NCBI RefSeq assembly: GCF_015500075.1
Contig: NZ_CP045496.1
Span: 4,350,001-4,414,000, forward strand
Direction of reading: 5' to 3'
DNA length: 64,000 nt
Source of the DNA: Mesorhizobium sp. INR15
GTDB lineage: Bacteria; Pseudomonadota; Alphaproteobacteria; Rhizobiales; Rhizobiaceae
Below, one piece after another: positions 25,043 to 34,373 of this stretch; positions within the stretch are counted from its first letter, which is position 1; every line of letters starts with the position of its first letter. Position numbers and translations under genes: made by a program. The notes under the pieces were generated by a model. It was not told where the DNA came from. It searched no databases and was given only the letters and a program-made list of their open reading frames with translations.

Positions 25043-26053
25043 ATGAGATACGTACGATTCTTCCTGGCCAACGGGCTTCTGCTCGGCATCACGCTGCTCG
25101 CCAGCGGTGGCGCTCTTGCCGGGGACTTCACGGTCGCGGCCGCCACCATCCCCGAGATGAAGGCCGTTTTCGGCCAGGTCGAAAGCCGCACGATCGTGCC
25201 GGCACGCGCGCGCATTTCGGGAACCATCACCGAGGTGCGGGTGACGGAAGGCCAGGTCGTCAAGAAGGGTGATGTCGTCGCCACCGTCGTCGACGACAAG
25301 ATAGCTCTGCAGCTTCTCACAGCCGATGCCAAGATCGGCGCTCTCAATTCCCAGATGGAGAATGCCAAGACCGATCTGCAGCGCGCCCAGGATTTGCTGG
25401 CCAAGGGTGCCGCGACCCAGAGCCGGGTCGATGCGGCTCAGACCCAGTTCGACGTCATCACTGCTCAGCTGGCGGCCGCGGTTGCCGAAAAGGCCGTTAC
25501 CCAGCAGAGCGCCAAGGAAGGCGACACCCTTGCACCGGCCGATGGTCGAGTGCTGACGGTTCCAGTGACGGCCGGCTCTGTGATCATGGCGGGCGAACCG
25601 GTCGCCCGGGTCGCCTCGGGCCAATACTATCTGCGACTGTCGCTGCCGGAGCGGCATGCGACGGAGATCACCGAGGGTGCCCAGGTCGATATCGCCGAAC
25701 GCGGCGCCGGTGCGGATGGCGGCTTCGTCAAGGCCCGTCAGGGCCGCATAGCCAAGGTCTATCCGGAGATTGAGAACGGCCGCGTCATCGCCGATGTCGA
25801 GGTCGCCGACATCGGCAGCTTCTTCGTCAACGAGCGCACGCTGGTGTCGATCCCTGTCGCGAAGCGGACCATTCTCGGCGTGCCGCCGCAGGCGGTCAGC
25901 ACGGTGCATGGGATCGACTACGTCACAGTCCATACGGCGGGCGGACCGCTCGGCGTCGCAGTCGTGCTCGGCGAGCGATACGAGGATGGCGGACAGCCAC
26001 GGGTCGAGGTCCTTACCGGCCTCGCCGAAGGCGACAAAGTTGTCCTGCCATGA
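25043..26053 (+). CDS. RND efflux periplasmic adaptor (HlyD family)
   Basis: A 336-residue membrane fusion protein with a signal peptide (about 1-27), barrel-sandwich parts (ARISGTITEVRVTEGQVVKKGDVVATV and its partner GDTLAPADGRVLTVPVTAGSVI) and a coiled-coil hairpin at about 105-165. It links the inner-membrane pump to an outer-membrane channel. It ends one base within the permease start (ATGA). No outer-membrane factor is encoded nearby. Substrate unknown. Confidence 0.9.
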   Translation: MRYVRFFLANGLLLGITLLASGGALAGDFTVAAATIPEMKAVFGQVESRTIVPARARISGTITEVRVTEGQVVKKGDVVATVVDDKIALQLLTADAKIGALNSQMENAKTDLQRAQDLLAKGAATQSRVDAAQTQFDVITAQLAAAVAEKAVTQQSAKEGDTLAPADGRVLTVPVTAGSVIMAGEPVARVASGQYYLRLSLPERHATEITEGAQVDIAERGAGADGGFVKARQGRIAKVYPEIENGRVIADVEVADIGSFFVNERTLVSIPVAKRTILGVPPQAVSTVHGIDYVTVHTAGGPLGVAVVLGERYEDGGQPRVEVLTGLAEGDKVVLP

Positions 26054-29000
26054 AACTTGGCATTGCCGGCGGGCTGACTCGCTCGTTCATCGCCTCGCCG
26101 CTGACCCCGCTCTTCCTGTTGGCGGCGCTGGCACTCGGGCTTGTAGCCCTCGCCACGCTGCCACGCGAGGAGGAGCCGCAGATTTCCGTGCCCATGGTAG
26201 ACATCCATGTCGCGGCCAATGGGCTGAAGGCGGAGGATGCGGTCAAGCTCGTGACCGAACCGCTGGAAACCATCATCAAGGGCATCGACGGTGTCGAGCA
26301 CGTTTATTCGCAAACCGTAGACGACGGCGCGCTGGTGACGGCACGCTTCAAGGTCGGAACTAGTTCCGACGCCGCCGTTTTGCGCGTTCACGACAAGGTA
26401 CGCGCCAATATGGATCGCATCCCGGTCGGCATCCCCGAACCGCTCATCGTCGGGCGTGGCATCGACGACGTCGCGATTGTGGTGGTGACATTGACACCGA
26501 CGCCCGAGGCGGCCGCTCGCTATTCCTCGGCCGATCTCACGCGGCTTGCGCATGAACTTCAGGTAGAGGTCGCCAAGCTGCCGGATATTGGCCTGACTTA
26601 TATCGTCGGCGAACAGCCGGAAGCGATCCAGGTCGAGCCGGATCCGGAAAAACTCTCTCTTTACGGCATCACGCTGCAGCAGTTGACGGCCAAGGTCGCC
26701 GGCGCCAACAGATCCTTCCAGATCGGCACGGTGCGCGACGAGGGTAAGCAGCGCGTGCTGGTCGCCGGCCAGACCCTGCAGACGCTCGCCGACATCGGCA
26801 ATCTGCTTCTGACCGCGCGGGACGGGCGGCCGGTCTATGTGCGCGACGTGGCCAGAATCGTGTTGGCGACCTCGCCGGCCGAGAACCGGGTCACCAACAT
26901 CGTCAAGTCCGACAAGGGACTTGATCGGGCCCCGGCCGTGTCGCTGGCTGTTGCCAAGCGGCCTGGCACGAACGCCGTTGTCATTGCCGATACGATCGTC
27001 AAACGTCTTGACCAGGTGCGGGGTGAAATCTTCCCGAAGGACGTCGAGATGGTCGTGACCCGCGACTACGGCCAGACCGCGAACGAGAAGGCGAACGAAC
27101 TGCTCTTCCACTTCGGCCTTGCCACGATCTCCATTGTCGTGCTGGTCGCAATCGCCATCGGTTGGCGAGAGGCACTGGTTGTGGCCGTTGTCATCCCGAC
27201 GACGATCCTGCTCACGTTGTTTGCCTCGCGCATCATGGGCTATACCCTGAACCGCGTCAGCCTGTTCGCGCTGATCTTTTCCATCGGCATCCTCGTCGAC
27301 GATGCGATCGTGGTGATCGAGAACATTGCCCGGCATTGGGCCATGGATGATGGGAGGTCCCGCAAGCAGGCGGCGATCGACGCCGTGGCCGAGGTCGGCA
27401 ATCCGACCATCGTGGCGACGCTCACCGTGATCGCGGCGCTCCTGCCAATGCTGTTCGTGTCTGGTCTGATGGGCCCGTACATGAGCCCTATCCCAGCCAA
27501 CGCATCGGCGGCAATGCTGTTCTCCTTCTTTATCGCGGTGACGCTGACGCCTTGGCTGATGATGAAATTCGGCAAGACGGGCCAAGCCTCGGCGCATGCC
27601 CATGATGCCGGTACGCCCGGTGGCGCGCTCGGCCGCGCCTATATCGCAGTCGCAAGGCCCGTCCTGAAGTCGCGGTTCCGGTCATGGACCTTCCTGCTTG
27701 TCGTCGGCGCCGCGACCATGGCTTCGATGGTCCTCATCTATTCCAAGCACGTCACGGTCAAGCTGCTGCCGTTCGATAACAAGACCGAATTGCAGGTGGT
27801 TGCGGACCTGCCCAAAGGCTCCTCGGTCGAGGACACAAACCGGCTGTTGCAGGCTGTGGTGGATCGTCTCGCTGGGGTGGCCGAGGTGGTTTCGTTCCAG
27901 ACCTATGCCGGCACGGCAGCGCCTTTCAACTTCAACGGCCTGGTGCGACATTACTACCTTCGCTCCGGATCTGAGCAGGGCGACGTCGTGGTCAACTTAG
28001 TGGGGAAGGGGGAGCGCAGCCGTGCCAGCCATGCCATCGCCCTCGACATCCGCGAACGGCTGAGAGGCATTGCCATGCCAGAAGGCACCGTGCTCAAGGT
28101 GGTCGAGCCACCGCCTGGTCCGCCGGTGCTGGGGACATTGCTCGCGGAGATCTATGGGCCTGACGCCGAGACGCGCCGCGCGGTGGCGACAAAGGTGCGC
28201 GAGACGTTCGCCTCTATTCCGTTCATTGTCGACGTCGACGACAGCTTCCACAACCAGCCGCAGCGCGTGCGGCTGGCGATCGACCAGGACAACCTCGAAT
28301 ATTACAAAGTCGAGCAGTCCGATGTGTACGACACGCTGAACTACCTCTACGGCGGCACGACGGTCGGCTACTCACACCGCAGCGGCGGCCGCCAACCGAT
28401 CCCGATCCGCGTGGCGCTCTCGAAGAGCGGCGGCGTGGTCGATCAGCGCGCGCTGACGACGCCGGTGCCGGCGAACGCGCTGCCCGGCGCACGCGACGTG
28501 GTGGAACTCGGCGATGTCGTGCAGGTGACGCGCGAGGCGGCCTCCTACCCGATCTTTCGCCACAACGGCCGGCCCGCGGAGATGGTAATGGGGGAACTCG
28601 CGGGCGCGTTCGAAGCCCCGGTTTATGGCATGCTCGCCGTCAACGATGCCATTGCCAAGGCCGATTGGGGTAACCTGCCGAAACCGACGATCGCGTTGCA
28701 CGGGCAACCGGACGACGAATCCAAGCCAACGCTTCTGTGGGACGGGGAGTGGGAAGTGACATGGGTCACCTTCCGCGACATGGGCGCGGCCTTCATAGTG
28801 GCTATCCTGGGCATCTACATTCTCGTCGTCGCGCAGTTCGGTTCGTTCAGGCTGCCGCTGGTTATCCTGACGCCGATCCCGCTGACCCTGATCGGTATCA
28901 TGCTCGGCCATTGGGCCTTCGGCGCGCCGTTCTCGGCCACCTCGATGATCGGCTTCATCGCGCTTGCCGGCATCATTGTGCGCAACTCGATCCTGCTGGT

Positions 29001-29316
29001 GGATTTCATTCGCCACTCCAAGGGCACTGACAGGCCTCTGGTCGACGTGCTGCTCGAGGCCGGCGCCATTCGCTTCAAGCCGATCCTGCTGACCGCGATC
29101 GCAGCGATGATCGGGGCGGCGGTTATCCTGACCGACCCGATTTTCCAGGGGTTGGCGATCTCGCTGCTGTTTGGCCTCGCCTCGTCGACGCTGCTGACGG
29201 TGCTCGTCATTCCCGCGATCTACGTGGCGCTACGCGGCGGCTCGCCGCAGGACACCGATAGCGGCGCGCCGGCAGAGCCCACAACGACCGATGAACCAAC
29301 CTCGGCTCTCGCCTGA
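26050..29316 (+). CDS. RND-family efflux permease
   Basis: A 1088-residue proton-driven transporter with the usual two halves of a helix, a large periplasmic loop and a helix group. The TM4 proton-relay motif GILVDDAIVVIENI is intact. MTLARE-like text RKQAAIDAVAEVG follows. The N-terminus LTRSFIASPLTPLFLLAALALG resembles the group linked to copper or sulfur clusters rather than AcrB, but substrate is not predictable. Coupled with the adaptor upstream and followed 18 bases later by DUF302. Confidence 0.9.
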   Translation: MKLGIAGGLTRSFIASPLTPLFLLAALALGLVALATLPREEEPQISVPMVDIHVAANGLKAEDAVKLVTEPLETIIKGIDGVEHVYSQTVDDGALVTARFKVGTSSDAAVLRVHDKVRANMDRIPVGIPEPLIVGRGIDDVAIVVVTLTPTPEAAARYSSADLTRLAHELQVEVAKLPDIGLTYIVGEQPEAIQVEPDPEKLSLYGITLQQLTAKVAGANRSFQIGTVRDEGKQRVLVAGQTLQTLADIGNLLLTARDGRPVYVRDVARIVLATSPAENRVTNIVKSDKGLDRAPAVSLAVAKRPGTNAVVIADTIVKRLDQVRGEIFPKDVEMVVTRDYGQTANEKANELLFHFGLATISIVVLVAIAIGWREALVVAVVIPTTILLTLFASRIMGYTLNRVSLFALIFSIGILVDDAIVVIENIARHWAMDDGRSRKQAAIDAVAEVGNPTIVATLTVIAALLPMLFVSGLMGPYMSPIPANASAAMLFSFFIAVTLTPWLMMKFGKTGQASAHAHDAGTPGGALGRAYIAVARPVLKSRFRSWTFLLVVGAATMASMVLIYSKHVTVKLLPFDNKTELQVVADLPKGSSVEDTNRLLQAVVDRLAGVAEVVSFQTYAGTAAPFNFNGLVRHYYLRSGSEQGDVVVNLVGKGERSRASHAIALDIRERLRGIAMPEGTVLKVVEPPPGPPVLGTLLAEIYGPDAETRRAVATKVRETFASIPFIVDVDDSFHNQPQRVRLAIDQDNLEYYKVEQSDVYDTLNYLYGGTTVGYSHRSGGRQPIPIRVALSKSGGVVDQRALTTPVPANALPGARDVVELGDVVQVTREAASYPIFRHNGRPAEMVMGELAGAFEAPVYGMLAVNDAIAKADWGNLPKPTIALHGQPDDESKPTLLWDGEWEVTWVTFRDMGAAFIVAILGIYILVVAQFGSFRLPLVILTPIPLTLIGIMLGHWAFGAPFSATSMIGFIALAGIIVRNSILLVDFIRHSKGTDRPLVDVLLEAGAIRFKPILLTAIAAMIGAAVILTDPIFQGLAISLLFGLASSTLLTVLVIPAIYVALRGGSPQDTDSGAPAEPTTTDEPTSALA

Positions 29317-29334
29317 ACCAACAAGGACAAGATC

Positions 29335-29721
29335 ATGAGTTACCATTTTTCCAAGACGCTGGACTCCAGCTTCGATGCGGCGGTCGAACACACGACGGCC
29401 GTTCTGAAGGATGCCGGCTTCGGCATCATTACTGAGATCGACGTCAAGGAGACGTTCAAGAAGAAACTTGGAATTGACTACCGCAACTACCGTATTCTTG
29501 GTGCCTGCAATCCCAAAATGGCGCTTGAGGCGCTGTCGATCGAGGACAAGGTCGGCACGATGTTGCCTTGCAACGTCATCGTTCAGGAATTGGGCGAAGG
29601 GCAGGTGGAAGTCGCTGCGATCGACCCGGTTGCCTCGATGGCTGCGATCGAGAACGTGGCGTTGCGCGGTCCGGCCGAGCAGGTGCGCACCATGCTGCGA
29701 GACGCGATCGAAGGCCTTTGA
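29335..29721 (+). CDS. DUF302 domain protein
   Basis: A 128-residue single-domain protein: FDAAVEHTTAVLKDAGFGIITEIDV, KKLGIDYRNYRILGACNPKMA and MLPCNVIVQEL are the DUF302 pattern with the two cysteines in conserved places. No signal peptide. DUF302 genes often accompany sulfur and metal genes; the biochemical role is unknown. It lies between the RND pump and a Usp with short gaps, suggesting one transcription unit to the VIT gene. Confidence 0.88.
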   Translation: MSYHFSKTLDSSFDAAVEHTTAVLKDAGFGIITEIDVKETFKKKLGIDYRNYRILGACNPKMALEALSIEDKVGTMLPCNVIVQELGEGQVEVAAIDPVASMAAIENVALRGPAEQVRTMLRDAIEGL

Positions 29722-29730
29722 GGCATTGAG

Positions 29731-30180
29731 ATGTATGCACACCTGTTAGTCGCCACGGACGGATCTGAACTGGCCGAGATCGGCGTGAAGCACGGGCTGT
29801 CTCTTGCCAGCCGTCTGAAGGCAAAGATTGTCTTCTTGAATGTGACCGAACCGTTCCCTCTCTTCGATTGGCGAGACCCGATGTCAGGCTATTCGGCTGG
29901 CGAAAATTTCCGTGCCTATCTCGAAGAAGGGCGACGCCTTGCCGGGCAGATCCTCGATCGATGCAAGGCGTCGGCTTTGGACTTGGGCGTGGACGCCAAG
30001 GTCGTGCATCTAGAGAACAAGAGACCAGCGCAGGCGATCCTGGAGCTATCCAAGGCAGAAGGCTGCGACCTCATCGTCATGGCCTCGCACGGGCGCCAGG
30101 GAATGAGAAAGCTGCTCTTGGGAAGCCAGACCGCCGAAGTGCTTTCCTATACCGATATCCCGGTCCTTGTGGTTCGCTAG
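29731..30180 (+). CDS. Universal stress protein, single domain
   Basis: A 149-residue UspA-like protein with strand 1 HLLVATDGSELA and the ATP-binding loop SHGRQGMRKLLLGSQT, fitting G-x2-G-x8/9-G-S/T, so it probably binds ATP. It lies ten bases after DUF302 and is followed by OsmC 118 bases later. Stress role inferred from family. Confidence 0.9.
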   Translation: MYAHLLVATDGSELAEIGVKHGLSLASRLKAKIVFLNVTEPFPLFDWRDPMSGYSAGENFRAYLEEGRRLAGQILDRCKASALDLGVDAKVVHLENKRPAQAILELSKAEGCDLIVMASHGRQGMRKLLLGSQTAEVLSYTDIPVLVVR

Positions 30181-30298
30181 GACGTTTGGCGGCCAGCCGC
30201 GATCTGACCTCGATCAATACCGGGCATCCGATTTGGTGCCAGAAGAGCTCAGGCGTCGCTTGTACCAAGCAGGCAAGGCCAGCGAGAAAGGCCACGGA

Positions 30299-30703
30299 AT
30301 GTTCGAATACAGGGTCGAAGCCAGACGGACCGATGCACAAGGCAGCGTCGCCACGACCAAGAACGCCGCGCTTGTTCTCGACACCTGTCTCGAGGGCCGG
30401 GCCGACGCCTTCAATCCAGCCGAACTGCTTCTCGCGGCGATTGCCGCCTGCATGATCAAGGGCATCGAGCGCGTCACGCCGATGCTCAATTTCAAGCTAC
30501 GCGGCGTCGAGGTCGCGTTGCATGCGGTTCGGCGCGACAGCCCGCGGGGGATTGCCTCGATCGACTACGAGCTTGTCATCGACACCGATGAAACCGACCA
30601 GCGGCTGGAGCTGTTGCACAAGAACGTCCGCAAGTACGGCACGATTTCCAATACAGTCGCCGCCGCCACGAAACTCGAAGGCACGATCAGGATAAAAGCA
30701 TGA
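30299..30703 (+). CDS. OsmC-family protein
   Basis: A 134-residue OsmC/Ohr-fold protein. FNPAELLLAAIAACMIKGIERV carries one expected cysteine of the family; the second OsmC cysteine is not evident, so peroxidase activity is uncertain. Start 30299 (MFEYRVEARR) matches family length; the frame is open back to 30167, overlapping usp, but that portion is unlike any OsmC. Its stop overlaps the VIT start (ATGA). Members with this pattern are often of the redox protein type found near thiol stress genes. Confidence 0.8.
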   Translation: MFEYRVEARRTDAQGSVATTKNAALVLDTCLEGRADAFNPAELLLAAIAACMIKGIERVTPMLNFKLRGVEVALHAVRRDSPRGIASIDYELVIDTDETDQRLELLHKNVRKYGTISNTVAAATKLEGTIRIKA

Positions 30704-31395
30704 GCCGCCTGCATGTCGAAAATCATCTTGTGTCGCGCATCGGCTGGCTGCGCGCCGCCGTGCTGGGGGCCAATGATGGCATCGTCTCGACCGCCAGCCT
30801 GATCGTCGGCGTGGCGTCGGCCGCCGCGCCGACTTCGCAGGTTCTGGTCGCCGGCATAGCAGGGCTGGTCGCGGGCGCCATGTCGATGGCGGCCGGTGAA
30901 TATGTCTCGGTCAGCTCCCAGTCGGACACCGAGAATGCCGACCTCGCCCGCGAACGCGAGGAACTCAGGACCCAGCCGGAATTCGAGCGCGAGGAACTGG
31001 CGCAGATCTACGTCAAGCGCGGGCTGGAGCCTGGTCTGGCGCGGCAGGTCGCCGACCAGCTGATGGCCAAGGATGCCCTGGCTGCGCATGCCCATGACGA
31101 ACTCGGCATTTCCGAAATGACCACGGCGCGCCCGATTCAGGCGGCGTTGACCTCGGCGGCGACCTTCAGCGTCGGCGCTGCGATGCCGCTGCTCATGGTG
31201 CTGATATCGCCTGCCTCCATGCTGGTACTGGCAGTCTCGGTGGCATCCCTGCTTTTCCTTGCTCTGCTGGGTGCCGTCGGCGCCAAGGCAGGCGGCGCCA
31301 ACATTCTACGCGCAACGCTGCGCGTCACCTTCTGGGGCGCCTTCGCCATGGCGCTCACCGCCGGCATCGGCGGGCTGGTCGGCACCGCCGTCTAG
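30700..31395 (+). CDS. VIT1/CCC1-family iron/manganese transporter
   Basis: A 231-residue membrane protein with five helices. N-terminal GANDGIVSTASLIVGV and AGAMSMAAGEYVSVSSQSDTE are the family signatures. The cytoplasmic Glu-rich loop (EREELRTQPEFEREELAQIY) would bind metal. It exports or stores Fe2+/Mn2+. It is coupled to OsmC and is intact; a second, ruined copy of the C-terminal half lies at 33738-33997. Confidence 0.9.
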   Translation: MSRLHVENHLVSRIGWLRAAVLGANDGIVSTASLIVGVASAAAPTSQVLVAGIAGLVAGAMSMAAGEYVSVSSQSDTENADLAREREELRTQPEFEREELAQIYVKRGLEPGLARQVADQLMAKDALAAHAHDELGISEMTTARPIQAALTSAATFSVGAAMPLLMVLISPASMLVLAVSVASLLFLALLGAVGAKAGGANILRATLRVTFWGAFAMALTAGIGGLVGTAV

Positions 31396-31476
31396 GGCAG
31401 CGGCGGCCCAGGATCCGACTGGTCTCGATCTGTGCGTTTGCCCCGTGCGGTGGTCCGCAGGACACTTCGGTACGGG

Positions 31477-31935
31477 TCATTCCTGTTGCTTGCGATTGTT
31501 GAGTTTATCGCGCGAAGCCCATACCTCGACGAGCAGCATCGTCACTGTAACTGCCAGGGGTCCGAGTATGAATCCGGGAGCACCGAAAAGAGCGAGCCCA
31601 CCTATCATCGATATGAAAGCGGGAATCGTATGGAGCCTCAGTTGGTTTCCCACAAACATCGGACGAAGGACATTGTCGATGCCGCCTACGACGATGCCGC
31701 CCCAAGCCGCGAGGATCGGGTCCTTGGCCCAGTCGCCATCAGCAGGAGGAGGATTGCCGCCGGTATCCACACGATGAATGCACCCAGCACTGGCACGACA
31801 GAAAGCAGGCTCATCACCAGGCCCCAAAGAAGGGGCGTCGGCAAACCGAGGATCCAGAACATGAGCCCGCCCAAAGAACCCTGCACTGCAGCGACGGCCA
31901 ATGTCCCGTACACCGTGGCTTGGACGGTATCGAAC
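31477..31935 (-). pseudogene. AI-2E family transporter C-terminal remnant
   Basis: Two frames give a single transporter end: VYGTLAVAAVQGSLGGLMFWILGLPTP and WIPAAILLLLMATG from about 31930 to 31740, then DWAKDPILAAWGGIVVGGIDNVLRP and GPLAVTVTMLLVEVW to 31477. The frameshift is near 31735. The N-terminal two thirds is missing; similarity ends where the LysR fragment starts on the opposite strand, indicating a rearrangement. Confidence 0.8.
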
Positions 31936-32831
31936 TGAAGCTCCGTCAACTGAAGGTCTTCAGAGAAGTGTTGCGCGCCGGTTCGGCAAGGCGAGCAGCG
32001 GCAGCGCTCGGGATAAGCCAGCCGGCCGTCAGTCAACATGTGAAGCAACTCCAGACCACGCTCGGCATCACACTCTTCAAGAGATCGGCCAACCGCATCG
32101 TCCCCTTGCAGGAGGCCTGGGAACTCCTGCGAAACGTGGAAATTGCCCTGACGTCCCTGGATCGGCTGGAAGCGTCGATCTTCGCGATGAAGAACGAGGA
32201 AAAGCAACGGATTGCGATTGCCGCGCCTTCTGTTTTCGGTTTCGTGACCTTGCCCCAAGGTCGTGGCGATCATCCACTCAAAGACCGCTTCGAATGTCCG
32301 GTCGATTTCGGGAAGCTGCGAGCAGATCGGCGAGCACATCCTGGCTGGGCGGGCGGATCTCGGAATCTCGAGACTGCCGCTGGACCCAAGTCTGTTTGAA
32401 TGGGCGCCGCTTGGGTCGGCACGAAACGTATGCATTTTCCATCCCGACCATCGCTTCCCAAAACAGACCTGTATCGAGGCTCACGACCTGGCAGGCGAAA
32501 CGATCGTCGATATCGATCCGCAGTTCGCCGCCCACAAGATGAACTTCAATGCCTTGCGCTTCGCCGGCGTTGAGCCGGACATCCTGGTGGAATTCGATTG
32601 CAACGGTCACGAAGCCGGATACGTTTCGGCTGGCCTGGGCATTTCGATAACCAATGAAATCATCGCGCGTGAATACGCGGCGTTTCACCTGGGAATAAAG
32701 CCGGTGGAACCGTCCGCGCTCTATCACTATGTTGCGCTTTGGCAGAAGGGCAGGACCTTTCCAACACATTGAAGGTCTCGCTCGATACGCTCATCGCCGC
32801 GTTTTCCACGGAGCCGCCTGCGAGAGGTTGA
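31920..32831 (+). pseudogene. LysR-family regulator, two frameshifts
   Basis: The helix-turn-helix end (LRQLKVFREVLRAGSARRAA, GISQPAVSQHVKQL) is in the frame from 31920 with no natural ATG; it opens at TTG. An extra C in the CCCC run near 32255 shifts to the frame containing VVAIIHSKTASNVRSISG and the effector domain to QKGRT, and a second shift near 32755 restores SNTLKVSLDTLIAAF, ending at TGA 32831. The N-terminus appears cut at the junction with the AI-2E remnant. A truncated DNA-binding protein could still be made from the first part. Confidence 0.82.
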
Positions 32832-32903
32832 TAGGTATTCCTCAGGATGCGGCAGACATTGAAGTTTTTATTGGTAGCTCACAGCAGATCGCACTTGCGC
32901 CGG

Positions 32904-32996
32904 CTAGGCTGCCCTCGCAACACGGATCTTGTGCAGGGTTTCCGGCTTGAGATGCGTATATCGACGCGCCGTCTTCCAATCGTTGTGCCCCGTGAC
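32904..32996 (-). pseudogene. Tyrosine recombinase C-terminal remnant, copy 1
   Basis: The minus strand reads VTGHNDWKTARRYTHLKPETLH then KIRVARAA stop. This contains the catalytic tyrosine region of integrases. Only about 30 codons remain. It marks a former mobile element. Confidence 0.65.
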
Positions 32997-33046
32997 CAAA
33001 GCGACTTTTTCTATGTTCTATCGTGAAAACCTTTTGACGCTCCCAT

Positions 33047-33130
33047 CTATGCGGCCCGCGCTGCCAACAGCGCGTGGAGAGCCTCCGGCTTCAGATGGGT
33101 GTAGAGCTTCAATATTTTCCAGTCTGGGTT
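33047..33130 (-). pseudogene. Tyrosine recombinase C-terminal remnant, copy 2
   Basis: The minus strand reads DWKILKLYTHLKPEALHALLAARAA before a stop, a diverged version of the neighbouring copy 50 bases away. Two successive integrase 3 prime ends suggest two insertion events or a tandem duplication with decay. Confidence 0.62.
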
Positions 33131-33174
33131 TCGCGGTGGTCATCGGCGCTTTCCGGTAGGGTCCGGTTGTCGAC

Positions 33175-33735
33175 ACCAACCCCGCAGGCCCAGCGCAACG
33201 GACATCGCGATCGGGATTGGGAGACGCGGGCAGGCACCGTCGAGCTGCGCATCCCGAAGCGCAGGAAAGGCTCCTACTTCCGGGCTTTCTGGAGCCGCGT
33301 CGGATGGCCGAGAAGGCGCTGACTGCTGTCATCCAGGAAGCCTATGTTCAGGGCATCTCGACGCGATCGGTCGATGATCCGGTCAAGGCGATGGGCATGT
33401 CGGGCACCTCCAAGAGCCAGGTCTCTCGGCTGTGCGAGGAGATCGATGGCAAGGTGAAGGCCTTCCTCGAACGCCCGATCGAGGGCGACTGGCCGTATCT
33501 CTGGATCGACGCGACTTACCTAAAGGTCCGCTGCGGCGGCCGCATCGTATCCGTGGCTGTCATTATCGCGGTCGGAGTCAACGCGGACGGCCGGCGCGAG
33601 GTGCTGGGCATCGAGGTCGGCACATCGGAGGCCGAGCGGCTGCGTTCTGGGAGATCTTTTGCGATAGACAGGCGCATCATGACTTCCTGTTTAACCAGGC
33701 GAACTCGGTATTTCGCATGCGGCGACGGCGAGACC
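33175..33735 (+). mobile_element. IS256/mutator-type transposase remnant
   Basis: Two frames combine into a fragment: RDRDWETRAGTVELRIPK, shift near 33280, then GFLEPRRMAEKALTAVIQEAY, STRSVDD, SQVSRLCEEIDGKVKAFL, WPYLWIDATYLKVR and EVLGIEVGTSEAE. This covers the N-terminal and central domain of an IS256-like transposase including the first catalytic Asp (WIDATY). It then loses similarity near 33635 and joins a VIT remnant. C-terminal catalytic residues and terminal repeats are missing. The element is dead. Confidence 0.82.
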
Positions 33736-33737
33736 GA

Positions 33738-33997
33738 TCCAGGCCGAGCTGGCGTCCGCGGCTGCATTTTCGGTTGGCGCGGCCATGCCATTGGCGATGG
33801 TGCTTGTTTCACCGGCAGCCTAGCTTGCAGCAACCGTGTCGGTTGCCTCGCTCCTATTCCTGGCGGTGCTGGGTGCCATCGGCGCGAAAGCCGGCGGCGC
33901 CAATGTGATGAGGGCAACCGTTCGCGTCACATTCTGGGGTGCGTTGGCAATGGCGCTGACGGCCGGCATTGGCGCCGTGGTTGGTGCCGCCATCTGA
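33738..33997 (+). pseudogene. VIT1/CCC1 transporter C-terminal remnant
   Basis: In one frame the DNA encodes IQAELASAAAFSVGAAMPLAMVLVSPAA, an in-frame TAG, then VSVASLLFLAVLGAIGAKAGG and the end TAGIGAVVGAAI. It is closely similar to residues 145-231 of the intact VIT protein at 30700. The N-terminal metal site is missing and the stop interrupts it. Joined directly to transposase DNA. Confidence 0.85.
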
Positions 33998-34083
33998 CCT
34001 GGTCCGGCTTCGATCTCGGTAGATTCCACGAGCGCCTTTTCTTGCGCAAAACAATCCGGCCCTGAGGAGTCAGCACTACGAAG

Positions 34084-34097
34084 TTGCGAAAGCGCAA
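34084..34097. promoter_or_regulatory. NnrR-type box
   Basis: TTGCGAAAGCGCAA is a perfect TTGCG-N4-CGCAA palindrome of the CRP/FNR superfamily type associated with nitric-oxide-responsive NnrR in alphaproteobacteria. It ends 57 bases before the DUF1858 gene. Confidence 0.72.
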
Positions 34098-34154
34098 CGA
34101 AGGAAGCCAGAGCCGGATTTATGAAGACGCTTCGCAAATCGCGGAGACTTCATC

Positions 34155-34370
34155 GTGAAACAGCGCGGTTCGATCAACCCCGATATGGTCGTCGACGAAA
34201 TCATGAGGAAATGGCCGGCAACGGTGGCGGTGATGCTGAGACACAAGATGCTCTGCGTCGGCTGTCCGATCGGCACATTCCATACAGTAACCGAGGCGTG
34301 CCGGGAACATCGGATCGATGAGGGCGACTTTCTGGTCGAACTCGAAGCGGCCGTTCGAGGAAAATGGTGA
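34155..34370 (+). CDS. DUF1858 redox-disulfide protein
   Basis: A 71-residue cytoplasmic protein with the DUF1858 pattern: INPDMVVDEIMRKWPATVAVMLRH then LCVGCPIGTFHTVTEAC. The CVGC pair is thought to be redox active and the domain often accompanies nitrogen-oxide or hybrid-cluster protein genes. GTG 34155 is preceded by GGAG at suitable distance; ATG 34185 is the alternative. It ends three bases from the end of the convergent nnrR. An NnrR-type site precedes it. Confidence 0.82.
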   Translation: MKQRGSINPDMVVDEIMRKWPATVAVMLRHKMLCVGCPIGTFHTVTEACREHRIDEGDFLVELEAAVRGKW

Positions 34371-34373
34371 CGG

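Noticed and set aside
25918..27603. A 561-codon open frame antisense to the RND permease
   Set aside because: Same reasoning: shadow of a well-supported gene, no motif or ribosome site.
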